DNA of 64,000 bases from Peptoniphilus vaginalis (GTDB taxonomy: Bacteria > Bacillota > Clostridia > Tissierellales > Peptoniphilaceae), in the NCBI RefSeq assembly GCF_900176605.1, contig NZ_FXLP01000005.1, positions 124,001 to 188,000 of the forward strand. Direction: 5' to 3'. Position numbers and translations under genes: made by a program. The notes under the pieces are model-generated. The model saw nothing but the letters and a program-made list of their open reading frames with translations, ran no database searches and had not been told where the DNA came from. Below, one piece after another: positions 27,501 through 35,994 of the stretch; positions within the stretch are counted from its first letter, which is position 1, and each line of letters starts with the position of its first letter.

Positions 27501-27646
27501 ATGATGAAGTTGAAAGAGCTATTGAAGCAGATAAAGAATTTATCAAATCAGAAACTCTTGCACTTGAAGTTGTAAAGGAAGACAACGAAGCAGAAGTTGA
27601 AAGCCTAAATGGTCACGACATTAAAATAAATATTGAAAAAATGTAA
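24545..27646 (+). CDS. ileS: Isoleucyl-tRNA synthetase, type 2 with GIHH motif
   Basis: Charges tRNA-Ile with editing of valine. The 1033-residue class I enzyme has the ATP motif region GPPTANGKPGIHHVMART, where HIGH is replaced by Gly-Ile-His-His (residues 56-59), then GWDTHGLPVEIEVEK, an editing domain, KMSKSRGN (about 592-599) and a long C-terminal tRNA-binding part ending in a DILDNIKISY region. These are features of the eukaryote-like IleRS2 group, known for low sensitivity to mupirocin. Two CxxC pairs (CPRCG, CPKCG) lie in the body. It is controlled by the T-box upstream. The start has AAGGAGAT at the usual distance. Confidence 0.96.
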   Translation: MKVFKELSKDSVSVREERVSKFWDEIDLLHESVESRKDGENYIFYEGPPTANGKPGIHHVMARTLKDLTCRYHTMLGYQVKRKAGWDTHGLPVEIEVEKKLGLHNKQDIESYGVEAFNKKCRQSVFEYEKEWRTLTRRMGYLIDLDHPYITLENSYIESVWHILDKMFKDGLIYEGHKIVPYCPRCGTGLASHEVAQGYEEIKTTTATCRFKLKDKENEYFLAWTTTPWTLPSNVALAVNPKVEYVKVKHADGHIYYVAKSLAKQVFKDDEYEVLEEILGKDLEYTEYEQLLNFLKVDKKAFYVICADYVTTEDGTGIVHIAPAFGEDDYQTARGYDLPMLKPVDEEGKFTDTPWKGQFVIDADHDVLHYLMDHDLLFAKQKVLHNYPHCWRCHTPLIYYAHPSWYIEVTKFKDKLIENNNGVNWFPDFVGEKRFGNWLENLNDWAISRSRYWGTPLPIWRCECGHTESVGSIEDLRNKAIEDVAEDVELHRPYVDDIHLKCPKCGKPMTREADVIDVWFDSGAMPFAQWHYPFENKDNFGELFPADFICEGIDQTRGWFYSLIAISTYMTGKSPYKNVLVNDLILDKEGKKMSKSRGNTVAPFELFDKYGADVVRWYLLYVSPPWTPTKFDEDGLREIESKFFRSLRNTYNFFSLYANTDKIDPREVKVSYDDLEEIDKWLLSKYNRLVKNVRKDMDEFELTKVVREIQDFVIEDVSNWYIRRNRRRFWKTDKDNTKIAVYKTTYEVLLGVTKLIAPMVPFLSEELFKSLTDEESVHLADYPNYDENMIKDKVEEKMDLVRDLVTLGRASREEAKIKVRQPLSKVIIDGKYKEIIGDLTELIKEELNVKEVQFEHDLSEYMEFELKPNFKVCGSILGAKVKDFGKALREADAKDLLAKLEEGKVKLELAGEETEIERDFVEVKISAKEGFDVIMENNLFVILDTELNEELLNEGYVREFVSKIQQLRKKKDLDILDNIKISYKSDDEVERAIEADKEFIKSETLALEVVKEDNEAEVESLNGHDIKINIEKM

Positions 27647-27657
27647 AGCTTATAAGC

Positions 27658-27692
27658 TTAAGGCCTCTGGGGAACCAGGGCCTTATTTTTTT
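27658..27692 (+). terminator. Intrinsic terminator after ileS
   Basis: TAAGGCC-TCTGG and CCAG-GGCCTTA form a stable, slightly interrupted stem, followed by a T-run. Confidence 0.85.
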
Positions 27693-27793
27693 ACCTTGAT
27701 TTGCACATAAAATTAACTACGGTTAACAAGGTTGCAGTCCCTATAAATCAAGGCATAGGGCAAATACGATTAATATATTTAAGAAAAACAAAA

Positions 27794-27808
27794 TGATATA
27801 AGCTATCA
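27794..27808. promoter_or_regulatory. Candidate metal-repressor operator, TGATA-N5-TATCA
   Basis: The 15-base inverted repeat TGATATAAGCTATCA lies 78 bases ahead of the DUF454-ABC operon. Its outer arms are identical to those of the site at 32606 before the heme-uptake operon. The arms match those of the B. subtilis Fur box (TGATAATNATTATCA); the centre does not. Confidence 0.45.
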
Positions 27809-27885
27809 ATATTATTTACTTACAAAAACTTCTCTGCTAGTATTTATTTTGAAAAATTGAGAAAACAAAGTTAAGGAGGAAATAA

Positions 27886-28248
27886 TTGAAAATTTTATTT
27901 TTAATATTTGGATTTATATTTTTGGGGATAGGAATAGTTGGAATATATTTGCCCTTATTACCTACGACTCCCTTTTTGTTACTAGCAACCTATTGCTTCG
28001 CAAGAGGATCAAAGAAGTTTAATGACTATTTTATTTCTACTAAATTTTACAAGAATAATATTGAGCCAATAAAAAATAAGAGTGGAATGACAAGGAAGAG
28101 GAAGATAAAGATTCTTATGACAATCACTTTCTTTTTAGCTATATCATTTTATTTTGTAAACAACTTGCATGCGAAAATTACACTCTTATTAGTGCTTATT
28201 TTTCATTACATATATTTTATTTTTAAAATCAAGACAATCGAGGAGTAG
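27886..28248 (+). CDS. DUF454/YbaN family membrane protein
   Basis: 120-residue protein with three or four hydrophobic helices and the family signature GIVGIYLPLLPTTPFLLLATYCFARGSKKFNDYF near the N-terminus. The start is TTG with AAGGAGG six bases upstream. In several bacteria DUF454 genes sit in heme or iron loci. Here the gene opens an operon with two ABC half-transporters and a regulator, 4.8 kb before the heme operon. The biochemical role is unknown. Confidence 0.85.
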   Translation: MKILFLIFGFIFLGIGIVGIYLPLLPTTPFLLLATYCFARGSKKFNDYFISTKFYKNNIEPIKNKSGMTRKRKIKILMTITFFLAISFYFVNNLHAKITLLLVLIFHYIYFIFKIKTIEE

Positions 28249-28250
28249 AG

Positions 28251-29969
28251 ATGTTTAACAAAAAATTATTTAATGAGTTAAAGAGTGAGAAGATACAAAT
28301 TTTAAAGCTTTTACTTATAAAAATTTTACAAATGGCCACTAATGTTGCCATGATTTTTTTAATAGGTAAGTCAATAGAAAGTATAATTAATTCAAATTTT
28401 AGTGGGAGCAAATTTATTTTATTTATGCTCATATTAATTGGACTAAATATTTTCTTAATAAAAATAGAAGCAAGTATATCTTACAAAGCTTCCTATAGGA
28501 TTAAAAATACCTTGAGAGAGAGACTAATGAAAAAGGTTTTTTCTTTTAAGATGGAGTATGGCAGCAAAGTTTCTATTTCAGAACTTATAAATTTAGGAGT
28601 AGAGGGAATAGAGCAACTCAACTTATTTTACTCTGCCCTCTTGCCACAACTTCTATTCGCCTTAATAGGACCCATAATTTTATTTTGCATACTTTCATTT
28701 TTAAATTTTAAAATAGCGATAATAATGCTCCTATTAATACCACTAATACCTATTGCCATAATGATGGTGCAAAAACTTGCAAAAAAAGTTGTGAAAACTT
28801 ATTGGAAATCATATACAAACCTCTCAGAAGTTTTTATAGACTTCCTATATGGCTTAACAAGTTTAGAAGTTTTTAATGCAGATGAAGACTACAATGACTT
28901 GTTAAATGAGAAGGCAGAAGACTTTAGGAGCAAAACTATGAAGCTCCTCATGATGCAACTAAATAATATTACAGCCTTAGACTTAATTTCTTATTCAGGA
29001 TCAGCCTTGGGAATAATTTTATCAATTTATTATTATTCCAAGGGACAGCTTTCTGTCTTTGCAGCCTTTTCTTTTATACTCTTGAGCCAAGAATTTTTCT
29101 TGCCATTGAGGAGACTAGGGGCACTTTTTCATGTTGCGATGAATGGGATTACAGCTGCAAATTCTCTTTTTGAAATTTTAGATCTTGAAAACATAAAAGA
29201 TTTTGAAGATATCATAGAGGATGAGAAAGTGGATGTAGAAGTAAGAAATTTGAATTTTTCTTACGGAGAAAAGGAAATTTTAAAAGACTTAAATATGAAG
29301 ATTAAGTCGAACAAAATCACAGCCATAGTAGGAGCAAGTGGTTGCGGTAAGTCTACCCTTGCAAAATTAGTTGGAGGATTTGAGAGAAATTATAATGGAG
29401 AGATACTTTACAACGGCTTAAGTGAAGTTTCAAATGATTCTCTTAATGAAAATATAATGCTAGTAGACAATAACCCATACTTCTTTAAGGAAAGTTTTAG
29501 ATATAATCTTAAAATTGCAAATAAAAATGCAGATGATAATAGGTTAAGAGAAGTTTTAGAAGAAGTGGGTCTTTATTCCTACTTTAAAAAAATAGGTGGC
29601 TTAGATAGTATCTTGGAAAGTGCTGGTAACAACTTATCAGGTGGACAAAAACAAAGACTAGCTATAGGAAGGGTCCTTTTGAAAGAGCCAAAGATTTTAA
29701 TTTTAGATGAGTCCATATCAAATATAGATAAGGAATCTGAAGACTTAATTTTAAAGCTTATACAAAAATTAAAAGAAAAAATGACCATAATACTTATTAC
29801 TCATAGGCTCAACACAGTCCTTCAGGCAGACTATATTTACTATCTTGACAATAAGAAGGTAGCGGAAGAAGGAAATTTTGAAGAAATAAGTAAGGGTGAA
29901 TTGTTCTCTAGTATTTATAAGTATCAAAGGGAATTAGAAATGTGGGGTTTAAATGAAAAAATTAATTGA
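28251..29969 (+). CDS. ABC exporter half-transporter, ATPase plus permease (first of pair)
   Basis: 572 residues. An N-terminal type IV ABC membrane domain with about six helices (1-300) is fused to an ATPase domain. The ATPase has Walker A GASGCGKSTLAKL (about 361-373), signature LSGGQKQRLAIGR and Walker B ILILDES. It starts 2 bases after the DUF454 stop and overlaps its partner by 17 bases, so the two probably form a heterodimer, as in CydDC-like or peptide/heme exporters. The D-loop is SNIDKES. The substrate is not readable; the context suggests heme or porphyrin handling. Confidence 0.88.
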   Translation: MFNKKLFNELKSEKIQILKLLLIKILQMATNVAMIFLIGKSIESIINSNFSGSKFILFMLILIGLNIFLIKIEASISYKASYRIKNTLRERLMKKVFSFKMEYGSKVSISELINLGVEGIEQLNLFYSALLPQLLFALIGPIILFCILSFLNFKIAIIMLLLIPLIPIAIMMVQKLAKKVVKTYWKSYTNLSEVFIDFLYGLTSLEVFNADEDYNDLLNEKAEDFRSKTMKLLMMQLNNITALDLISYSGSALGIILSIYYYSKGQLSVFAAFSFILLSQEFFLPLRRLGALFHVAMNGITAANSLFEILDLENIKDFEDIIEDEKVDVEVRNLNFSYGEKEILKDLNMKIKSNKITAIVGASGCGKSTLAKLVGGFERNYNGEILYNGLSEVSNDSLNENIMLVDNNPYFFKESFRYNLKIANKNADDNRLREVLEEVGLYSYFKKIGGLDSILESAGNNLSGGQKQRLAIGRVLLKEPKILILDESISNIDKESEDLILKLIQKLKEKMTIILITHRLNTVLQADYIYYLDNKKVAEEGNFEEISKGELFSSIYKYQRELEMWGLNEKIN

Positions 29970-31611
29970 ATATAAAAATTTAATAGGGAAACTCCTATCT
30001 CTTGTGGACGATTTGAAGTTACAAATGTTTTTTGCCATATTTTTTGGCGCAAGTGGACACATATTTGCCACTTTATTGCCATCACTAGGATTACTATACC
30101 TAAGTAAAGTATTATTAAATCAAACTATAAATATAAAATTAATAATTGGGATTTTGTTCACTTTGGCTGTACTAAGGGCGATTTTTAAGTACCTAGAACA
30201 GCTCTTAAACCACTATATTGCCTTCAAAATTTTAGCAATATTAAGAGATAAAATCTTCAAAAAACTAAGGGCTTTGGGACCAGCCAAGATGAATGGAAAA
30301 AATAAGGGAGAATTAATTTCTATAATCACATCAGATATAGAGCTCTTAGAAGTCTTTTACGCACACACAATTTCGCCAGTTTGTATAGCCCTAGTTCACA
30401 CTATATTTTTCTTTATTATCTTATGGAGATTTAATCCAATTTATTCTTGGATACTTCTAGCTTTTCACTTAACACTAGCTATAATTATCCCAATTATTAC
30501 AGAGAAATCTGCGGGAGAAATTGGGCGAAAACAAAGGAAGAATTTATCAACTTTAAATTCTCTAATATTGGAAAGCTTTAAGGGAATAAAAGAAATTATT
30601 AATTTTTCCTATTTTGAAGATAGGTGTAGAGAGATTGAGTTTGAAGCGAACAAGTTAAATAGGTCTACAAAGGCACTTACAGAAAAGTCATCAAATAACT
30701 TTGCTCTTACATCTTTTACAATAATACTTGCAGATTTAATTTTTACTTTGGTGGCATTTAAGCTTTATAAGGAGTCAATCCTTGACCTTAGCGGCTTACT
30801 ATTTCCCTTGGGAGTTTTCATTTCTTCCTTTGGACCCACAAGTGCACTTTCATCACTTGCAAATAATTTAGTCTTGACCTTTGCTTGTGGCAAGCGAGTT
30901 ATGGAACTTTTAGAAGAGGATCCTATCACACCAATAAATGATCATGGAGAAGAAATTGATTATGAAAATATCTGTCTTGATGGTGTAAACTTTTCTTACG
31001 ATGACACAAAACTCCTTAATGGTTTTAATTTTAATAGTTCATTAAATGAGATAATAGGGTTAAAAGGCAAAAGTGGTTGTGGCAAGTCAACCTTAATAAA
31101 ATTAATGATGAGATTTTATGACACAAAGAGTGGTAAGATTTGTCTAAATGAAAAAAATATTAAAGACCTAAATACAATAAATTTAAGAGAGAACATCTCA
31201 TACCTAAGTCAAGAAACTCATCTCTTTAGGGGAAGCATTAGAGATAACTTAAAAATTGCAAAAAAAGATGCAAGTGAAGATGAATTAATAGAAGCTTGCA
31301 AGAAGGCAAATATTTATGATTTCATAATGACCCTTGAAAAGGGATTTGACACAGAGATAGTAAAAGAAAATAATGAAATCTCCACTGGACAAGCTCAGAG
31401 GCTTGCTTTAGCAAGAATCTTTTTACGAAAGTCCAAGTTATATCTACTTGATGAGCCAACAGCCAACATAGACGCTTTAAACGAAGGGATAATTTTAAAG
31501 TCCCTATATAAGGAGAGGGAAAATAAAAATATTATAATTTCATCTCACAGGGACAGTTCCCTTAGGATTTGTGACAGAATAGTAGAAGTAAAAAGAGAAA
31601 TGGAGTCATAA
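29953..31611 (+). CDS. ABC exporter half-transporter, ATPase plus permease (second of pair)
   Basis: 552 residues with the same layout as its partner: six-helix membrane domain, then Walker A GKSGCGKSTLIKL (about 373-385), signature STGQAQRLALAR and Walker B LYLLDEPTANID. The signature begins S-T-G rather than L-S-G, and the SHRD switch follows Walker B normally. Each partner has slightly different active-site elements, as expected in an asymmetric heterodimer. It is followed 4 bases on by the DtxR-like regulator gene. Confidence 0.88.
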   Translation: MKKLIEYKNLIGKLLSLVDDLKLQMFFAIFFGASGHIFATLLPSLGLLYLSKVLLNQTINIKLIIGILFTLAVLRAIFKYLEQLLNHYIAFKILAILRDKIFKKLRALGPAKMNGKNKGELISIITSDIELLEVFYAHTISPVCIALVHTIFFFIILWRFNPIYSWILLAFHLTLAIIIPIITEKSAGEIGRKQRKNLSTLNSLILESFKGIKEIINFSYFEDRCREIEFEANKLNRSTKALTEKSSNNFALTSFTIILADLIFTLVAFKLYKESILDLSGLLFPLGVFISSFGPTSALSSLANNLVLTFACGKRVMELLEEDPITPINDHGEEIDYENICLDGVNFSYDDTKLLNGFNFNSSLNEIIGLKGKSGCGKSTLIKLMMRFYDTKSGKICLNEKNIKDLNTINLRENISYLSQETHLFRGSIRDNLKIAKKDASEDELIEACKKANIYDFIMTLEKGFDTEIVKENNEISTGQAQRLALARIFLRKSKLYLLDEPTANIDALNEGIILKSLYKERENKNIIISSHRDSSLRICDRIVEVKREMES

Positions 31612-31615
31612 CTTT

Positions 31616-32449
31616 ATGATGAATTTTAATATAACTAAAATACAAATCGAATATTTATTGTTTATAAGAAATTATGAAGGCAGGAAGACTATAACAGAAG
31701 CAAGCTATTTTTTTAAATGTTCTCGTGCTAACTCAAAAAAGATTTTAGATAAAATGATTCTTACAGGTATGCTCTACAAGGAAGACAATGATTATAAGTT
31801 AACAAAAATAGGATGTGAGCTTTCAGAATTTTACAATGCAAATCTTGAAAAGAATTTATTTATTATGCAAAAATTTTTGGATATTGATGATGATCTTGCC
31901 AAAAGCATAAGCCTTGAAATATTGTCAAAAAGACTTCTTCCTTATCAAGAAGCATTGGATAAAAGATACAAAAGTTTGATTTTATCCAAGGATATTCAAG
32001 CTAGAGAAAAAATTTATGATATATCCCAATATTTAGAAAAAGGAAGACATAAAATTAATTTTGCAATTAAGAAGATTGATGAAGAAAGAAAAAGATCCTT
32101 TGTTGAAAATTCGATGGCACTTATGGGCTTTAATGATTTCGCCTACTTGGTAATGGGGGAAGAACCCTACATAGAACTTTCTACTAGGACCATAGAGAGA
32201 GCTCATCACGGTTATCTTAAAAAAGCAATTGCCACAAAGTTATTTTACTTCGACCAAGGGGAAGAAATAGAAATAGATTCTAAAGACAAGATTTTTAAAA
32301 TACCTCTCGACTTAATAGACTACTGGTCAACATCGGATGGAATAATTTTGGAAGCATCCTTGATTTTAAAAATTAAATCTCAAATGGGTATAACAATTCA
32401 TGCAAAAAAAGCAAATTTTGTATTTATAGTTAACCTTTGTTTAACTTAA
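31616..32449 (+). CDS. DtxR-like winged-helix regulator with unusual C-terminal domain
   Basis: 277 residues. The N-terminal 65 form a winged helix (ITKIQIEYLLFIRNYEGRKTITEASYFF, then a recognition helix SRANSKKILDKMILTGML). A DtxR/MntR-like dimerisation segment follows (NLFIMQKFLDIDDDLAKSISLEI). The distal half (about 130-277) is not a SH3-like domain that I recognise, and it contains ERAHHGYL and a Tyr/Phe-rich beta region. Metal ligands of DtxR are not clearly present. As the last gene of the ABC operon it may sense metal or heme and control both transport operons. Confidence 0.6.
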   Translation: MMNFNITKIQIEYLLFIRNYEGRKTITEASYFFKCSRANSKKILDKMILTGMLYKEDNDYKLTKIGCELSEFYNANLEKNLFIMQKFLDIDDDLAKSISLEILSKRLLPYQEALDKRYKSLILSKDIQAREKIYDISQYLEKGRHKINFAIKKIDEERKRSFVENSMALMGFNDFAYLVMGEEPYIELSTRTIERAHHGYLKKAIATKLFYFDQGEEIEIDSKDKIFKIPLDLIDYWSTSDGIILEASLILKIKSQMGITIHAKKANFVFIVNLCLT

Positions 32450-32490
32450 AAACTTAAAATTATACACTATAAAATTAATAAAAACATTCT

Positions 32491-32522
32491 AAATCCTAGT
32501 CACTGACTAGGATTTATTTTTA
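32491..32522 (+). terminator. Intrinsic terminator after the ABC-regulator operon
   Basis: AAATCCTAGTC and GACTAGGATTT form a perfect 11-bp stem with a 3-base loop and an ATTTTTATT tail. Confidence 0.85.
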
Positions 32523-32604
32523 TTACAAAAATTAAAATAATATATTTATAAATAAGTAAACCGACATTAACAAAAATTCTGGAAATTTTTTATGGTTTAT
32601 TTAA

Positions 32605-32632
32605 TTGATAAGTAATATCATTAGCCTAGATT
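32605..32632 (+). promoter_or_regulatory. Candidate promoter with Fur-like operator before the heme operon
   Basis: TGATAAGTAATATCA (32606-32620) differs from the B. subtilis Fur box TGATAATNATTATCA at two positions. It overlaps a possible -35 (TTGATA, 32605-32610) with TAGATT 16 bases downstream. A metal-loaded repressor bound here would block RNA polymerase. It shares TGATA-N5-TATCA with the site at 27794. Confidence 0.55.
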
Positions 32633-32656
32633 ATTATATTATAAGGGGGTTTTATA

Positions 32657-34138
32657 ATGAAAAATAAAAAAATTTATATATCTCTAGTATTTTTATTATC
32701 TTTATTATTCTTAACAAATTTTGTATTTGCGGATAATGAAAGCACACCAGAGAAAAAAGAAATTAATTTAGAAGATGGTTGCTATGAAATTCCAATCAAA
32801 TTGTGGCATGCCATTGAAGAAAAACCTAGTATGGGTAACAAGGCCCTTATACAAAGAGCCGAGATAGAAGTGAAGAACAAAGAAGCAAACTTATACATAG
32901 GGTCAGACAAGATGGAATATATGTCCATAACAGCGTCCTTGGTAAATATTTACTTCCAAAAGGAAGATGGAATTTATCGCAGGGCAGAAGCAGGTTGCTA
33001 TGACCTAGAAGTACCTAAGGAAAAGGACAAAAGACCAAGAGTATTTAGGACATCCCTAATTAATATGGATGAAATGACAAAGGTCTATGTAGATCCAAAG
33101 GTAGAGCCCATGGGGGACGAACCAATAAGGGCAAGAATAAAATTAGACTTTGACAAAATAAAAAAAATAAATGAAAGTGAAGCAACTTTAATAAAGAAGT
33201 TTAAAGACGGACCAAAGAAACCAGACTTTAATTCAAAGGAAGCTGGAGAAGTACAAAACAAAAACTTAATAGTCAACTACGGGCCAGAAACATTTAAGGA
33301 AGAATTTTCATTTTACGGGAACAAATTATCAGGCAAGCAGGCAGAAGAATTTACAAAGTCCTTTGATAAATTAGATCAAGTGAATGTTTTTAAGATTGAG
33401 TTTTTAGGGCCCCTAGAAGAAATAACAGGCAAGGAAGAAAGCATTCAAGCAAAGAGAAAAAAGATTTATGCGAACAAAGAATTTGATTTAAAATTACCTC
33501 TTTTAAAATTCAAAGGACAAGACAAGCTAAGCCTTTATGAAGTAAAGAATGGAGAAAAAAAGAAGATAAATTACAAAGTCAATGGAGATTACCTTGAATT
33601 TAAGACAAAAGATTCAGCAATCTTTATAGTGGTGAAAGGTGCTGGCTCAGGTGGGCAAGTAAATAAGCTTATAGATAATACAAATTTACCTACACTAAGC
33701 AATATAAGTACAAGCCCAAGTAGCTCAAAGATAGAAAGGGCAAAGGCCTTTATGGCGACAGTAAAAAAACCACAGGCACAAAAAATAACAAGCTCTTCAG
33801 ATTCCTCATCTCCTATGCCAGTAGAAGGACCACAAGTTAGTTCAACACCACTAAGCACAAGTCCACCTTCTATAGGTTCGCTACAAAGTAAAATTGCAAG
33901 CCAAGAAAACAAGGGAGCATCCTCCAAAGAAAATAAGAATAAAGAGGGTGGATTAGAGGGACAAGAAATCGAAGAAAAAGAATCAAAGGGCATCATTATT
34001 TTAATACTCCTAATATTTATAGGATTAAATGCAACAGCCTTTGTTGTAATTAGAAAAAATTTGCAAGAAGTAAAAGATATGAAAGATGAAATGATGTTTT
34101 TAGGAGGGCTAAAAGAAAATGAAAAAAATAATAAATAG
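32657..34138 (+). CDS. Membrane-anchored NEAT-like heme-binding protein
   Basis: 493 residues with a signal peptide (1-25). One NEAT-like domain (about 36-170) has GCYEIPIKLWHA, SMGNKALIQRAEI (Met59) and VYVDPKVEPMGDEPIRARI (Met152). The usual proximal Tyr pair of NEAT domains is absent, and the two Met positions are conserved across the related proteins in this window. A second beta-rich segment (about 215-330) precedes a Ser/Pro/Gln-rich spacer (about 335-440). A C-terminal transmembrane helix (about 446-467) has a basic cytoplasmic end. No sortase signal is present. It overlaps shp by 20 bases. It probably passes heme to Shp or to the lipoprotein. Confidence 0.85.
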   Translation: MKNKKIYISLVFLLSLLFLTNFVFADNESTPEKKEINLEDGCYEIPIKLWHAIEEKPSMGNKALIQRAEIEVKNKEANLYIGSDKMEYMSITASLVNIYFQKEDGIYRRAEAGCYDLEVPKEKDKRPRVFRTSLINMDEMTKVYVDPKVEPMGDEPIRARIKLDFDKIKKINESEATLIKKFKDGPKKPDFNSKEAGEVQNKNLIVNYGPETFKEEFSFYGNKLSGKQAEEFTKSFDKLDQVNVFKIEFLGPLEEITGKEESIQAKRKKIYANKEFDLKLPLLKFKGQDKLSLYEVKNGEKKKINYKVNGDYLEFKTKDSAIFIVVKGAGSGGQVNKLIDNTNLPTLSNISTSPSSSKIERAKAFMATVKKPQAQKITSSSDSSSPMPVEGPQVSSTPLSTSPPSIGSLQSKIASQENKGASSKENKNKEGGLEGQEIEEKESKGIIILILLIFIGLNATAFVVIRKNLQEVKDMKDEMMFLGGLKENEKNNK

Positions 34139-35081
34139 CCTTTGTCTTATGGCTCTCATTTTTATAAGTCTAATAAATGTTACCTTTGCCTATTCACAAG
34201 AAATAGCAAAGGCAACACCTTACTATATCCATCCGGTTACAGGAGTCATAGAGGACCCCGGTAACAATCCAGGAATAGGACAGGGTATGACAGAAAATGT
34301 AGTATGTCCACAAGCCTTGGTAGAAACAACAGATGATGGAAGAATATTTTTGTCAGTCCGTTATAACCTAGCCAACTATATAAAAAATGAAACCTTCGCA
34401 GTCCAAAATTATGGCGACAACAGTTTCATTTCTGTACCAGCAGAAGTTACAGGAAAGACAGCAGAAACACGAGATTACAGATTTGAGATACCAAGCAAAA
34501 ATGTAATCGTAAGGGCAACATTTTTTGTAGGACCAATGGGAAGGGATGTAATATTTTACTACACAATATCAGACCTTGTTAAAGGTAACACAGACTTTGC
34601 AACCCTTCAAAATGCTTCTTCAAGACACACAAATAAACAAGAAGTAGCAGCGGGAGCACCACAGGCACAGGCAAATATTCCCAAGACAAATACAAAGAAC
34701 ACTATACCTAACCTAAGCAATTTAAAACCAATAGACAATAGCGAGCAAGTTGGAGAAGTTTTACAAGCTCCTAACCAAGGAGAAGTAATAGAACAAAAAC
34801 CAGTTAACTCAAAATTTTCTGCTGGTGACTTGGGTTATGACCACGGACTATTAACAAAGGATTCTCCAATAATTAAAAAATTATATTATTCAGATGACCA
34901 AGATGAAAAAGAAACATCTAAGACAAAATTAGGCAAAATAACCTTGGCTTTTATTTATGGCTTAATAGGTCTATTTGTAATATTAACAGGAGGATTTATC
35001 ATACTAGCCCTTCTATCATATAACTACAAGAACAAAGTAGAAGATGAACTAGAAGAAAGAAGGAGAAACATCTATGAATAG
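34119..35081 (+). CDS. shp: Shp-like cell-surface heme-binding protein
   Basis: 320 residues: signal peptide (1-24), heme-binding Shp domain (about 33-160), low-complexity spacer (about 165-270) and a C-terminal transmembrane helix (about 277-300) with a charged tail, the same topology as streptococcal Shp. GIGQGMTENVV (Met57) and VGPMGRDVIFYY (Met140) match the positions of the two axial Met ligands of Shp (Met66 and Met153 there). The start overlaps the NEAT-like gene, and the end overlaps the binding-protein gene by 8 bases. In streptococci Shp hands heme to HtsA, whose counterpart is the next gene. Confidence 0.85.
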   Translation: MKKIINSLCLMALIFISLINVTFAYSQEIAKATPYYIHPVTGVIEDPGNNPGIGQGMTENVVCPQALVETTDDGRIFLSVRYNLANYIKNETFAVQNYGDNSFISVPAEVTGKTAETRDYRFEIPSKNVIVRATFFVGPMGRDVIFYYTISDLVKGNTDFATLQNASSRHTNKQEVAAGAPQAQANIPKTNTKNTIPNLSNLKPIDNSEQVGEVLQAPNQGEVIEQKPVNSKFSAGDLGYDHGLLTKDSPIIKKLYYSDDQDEKETSKTKLGKITLAFIYGLIGLFVILTGGFIILALLSYNYKNKVEDELEERRRNIYE

Positions 35082-35994
35082 GATAAAAAAAATTCTAAGC
35101 ATTCTTCTTGCAAGTCTATTATTAACGTCTTGCGTAAGTCAGAAAACTGGCAAGAAAGCAAACAATGGCGAGCTGAGAATAGCAGCAACATCAATGGCAA
35201 CAGTTTATATTATGGAAAAATTAAACATAGACCTAGTTGCAGTACCAGACTCAAAGATCGATCCAATGCCAGAACGATATAAGGATGTCCCTAAGGTAGG
35301 GATGGCAATGACACCAGACATAGAAAAATTAAAACAAATAAATCCAGACTATGTATTCTCACCAGTGTCCTTAATCTCAGACCTACTTCCAAAATACAAG
35401 GCAGCAGACCTAGACTATGGATTTTTGAATCTAAACAACACAGATGGAATGTATAAGTCAATAGATGATCTGGGAAAATTACTTAACAGAAAAAAAGAGG
35501 CCAAAGCCTTAATTGACGACTACAAAAAATTCATAGACGACTACAAAGAAAAGCACAAGGACAAAAAAGCACCAAAAGTATTAATTCTTATGGGTTTGCC
35601 AGGGTCCTATGTAGTAGCAACAGAAAACTCCTATGCAGGAAGCCTTGTAAAACTTGCAGGTGCAGAAAATGTATATGAAGGGACAAATCAACAATTCATA
35701 ACAATAAACACAGAAGATATGTTGAAAAAAGACCCAGACATGATCCTTAGAACAGCCCATGCTCTACCAGATCAAGTAATGGCAATGTTCAAAAAAGACT
35801 TTGCAGAAAATGACATTTGGAAACACTTTAGGGCAGTTCAAGAGGGAAAGGTTTACGACCTTGACTACAAAAAATTTGGTATGAGTGCGAAATTCAACTA
35901 CAAGGAAGCCTTAAATGACTTAGACAAACTCTTCTATGGAAAAGACTCAAATGAAGTAGGAAATACAGGTGATAAGACAAATGAAAAAAAATAA
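35074..35994 (+). CDS. isdE: Heme ABC transporter substrate-binding lipoprotein (IsdE/HtsA type)
   Basis: 306 residues with a type II signal ending LLTSC (lipid-attached Cys20). It is a TroA-like two-lobe binding fold with IAATSMATVYIMEKLNIDLVAVP, then VGMAMTPDIEKLKQINPDYV. Met79 (in GMAMTP) and His229 (in RTAHALPD) fall at exactly the residue numbers of the heme ligands reported for HtsA, and the surrounding sequence also agrees. It is coupled by overlap to Shp upstream and to the permease downstream. Confidence 0.92.
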   Translation: MNRIKKILSILLASLLLTSCVSQKTGKKANNGELRIAATSMATVYIMEKLNIDLVAVPDSKIDPMPERYKDVPKVGMAMTPDIEKLKQINPDYVFSPVSLISDLLPKYKAADLDYGFLNLNNTDGMYKSIDDLGKLLNRKKEAKALIDDYKKFIDDYKEKHKDKKAPKVLILMGLPGSYVVATENSYAGSLVKLAGAENVYEGTNQQFITINTEDMLKKDPDMILRTAHALPDQVMAMFKKDFAENDIWKHFRAVQEGKVYDLDYKKFGMSAKFNYKEALNDLDKLFYGKDSNEVGNTGDKTNEKK

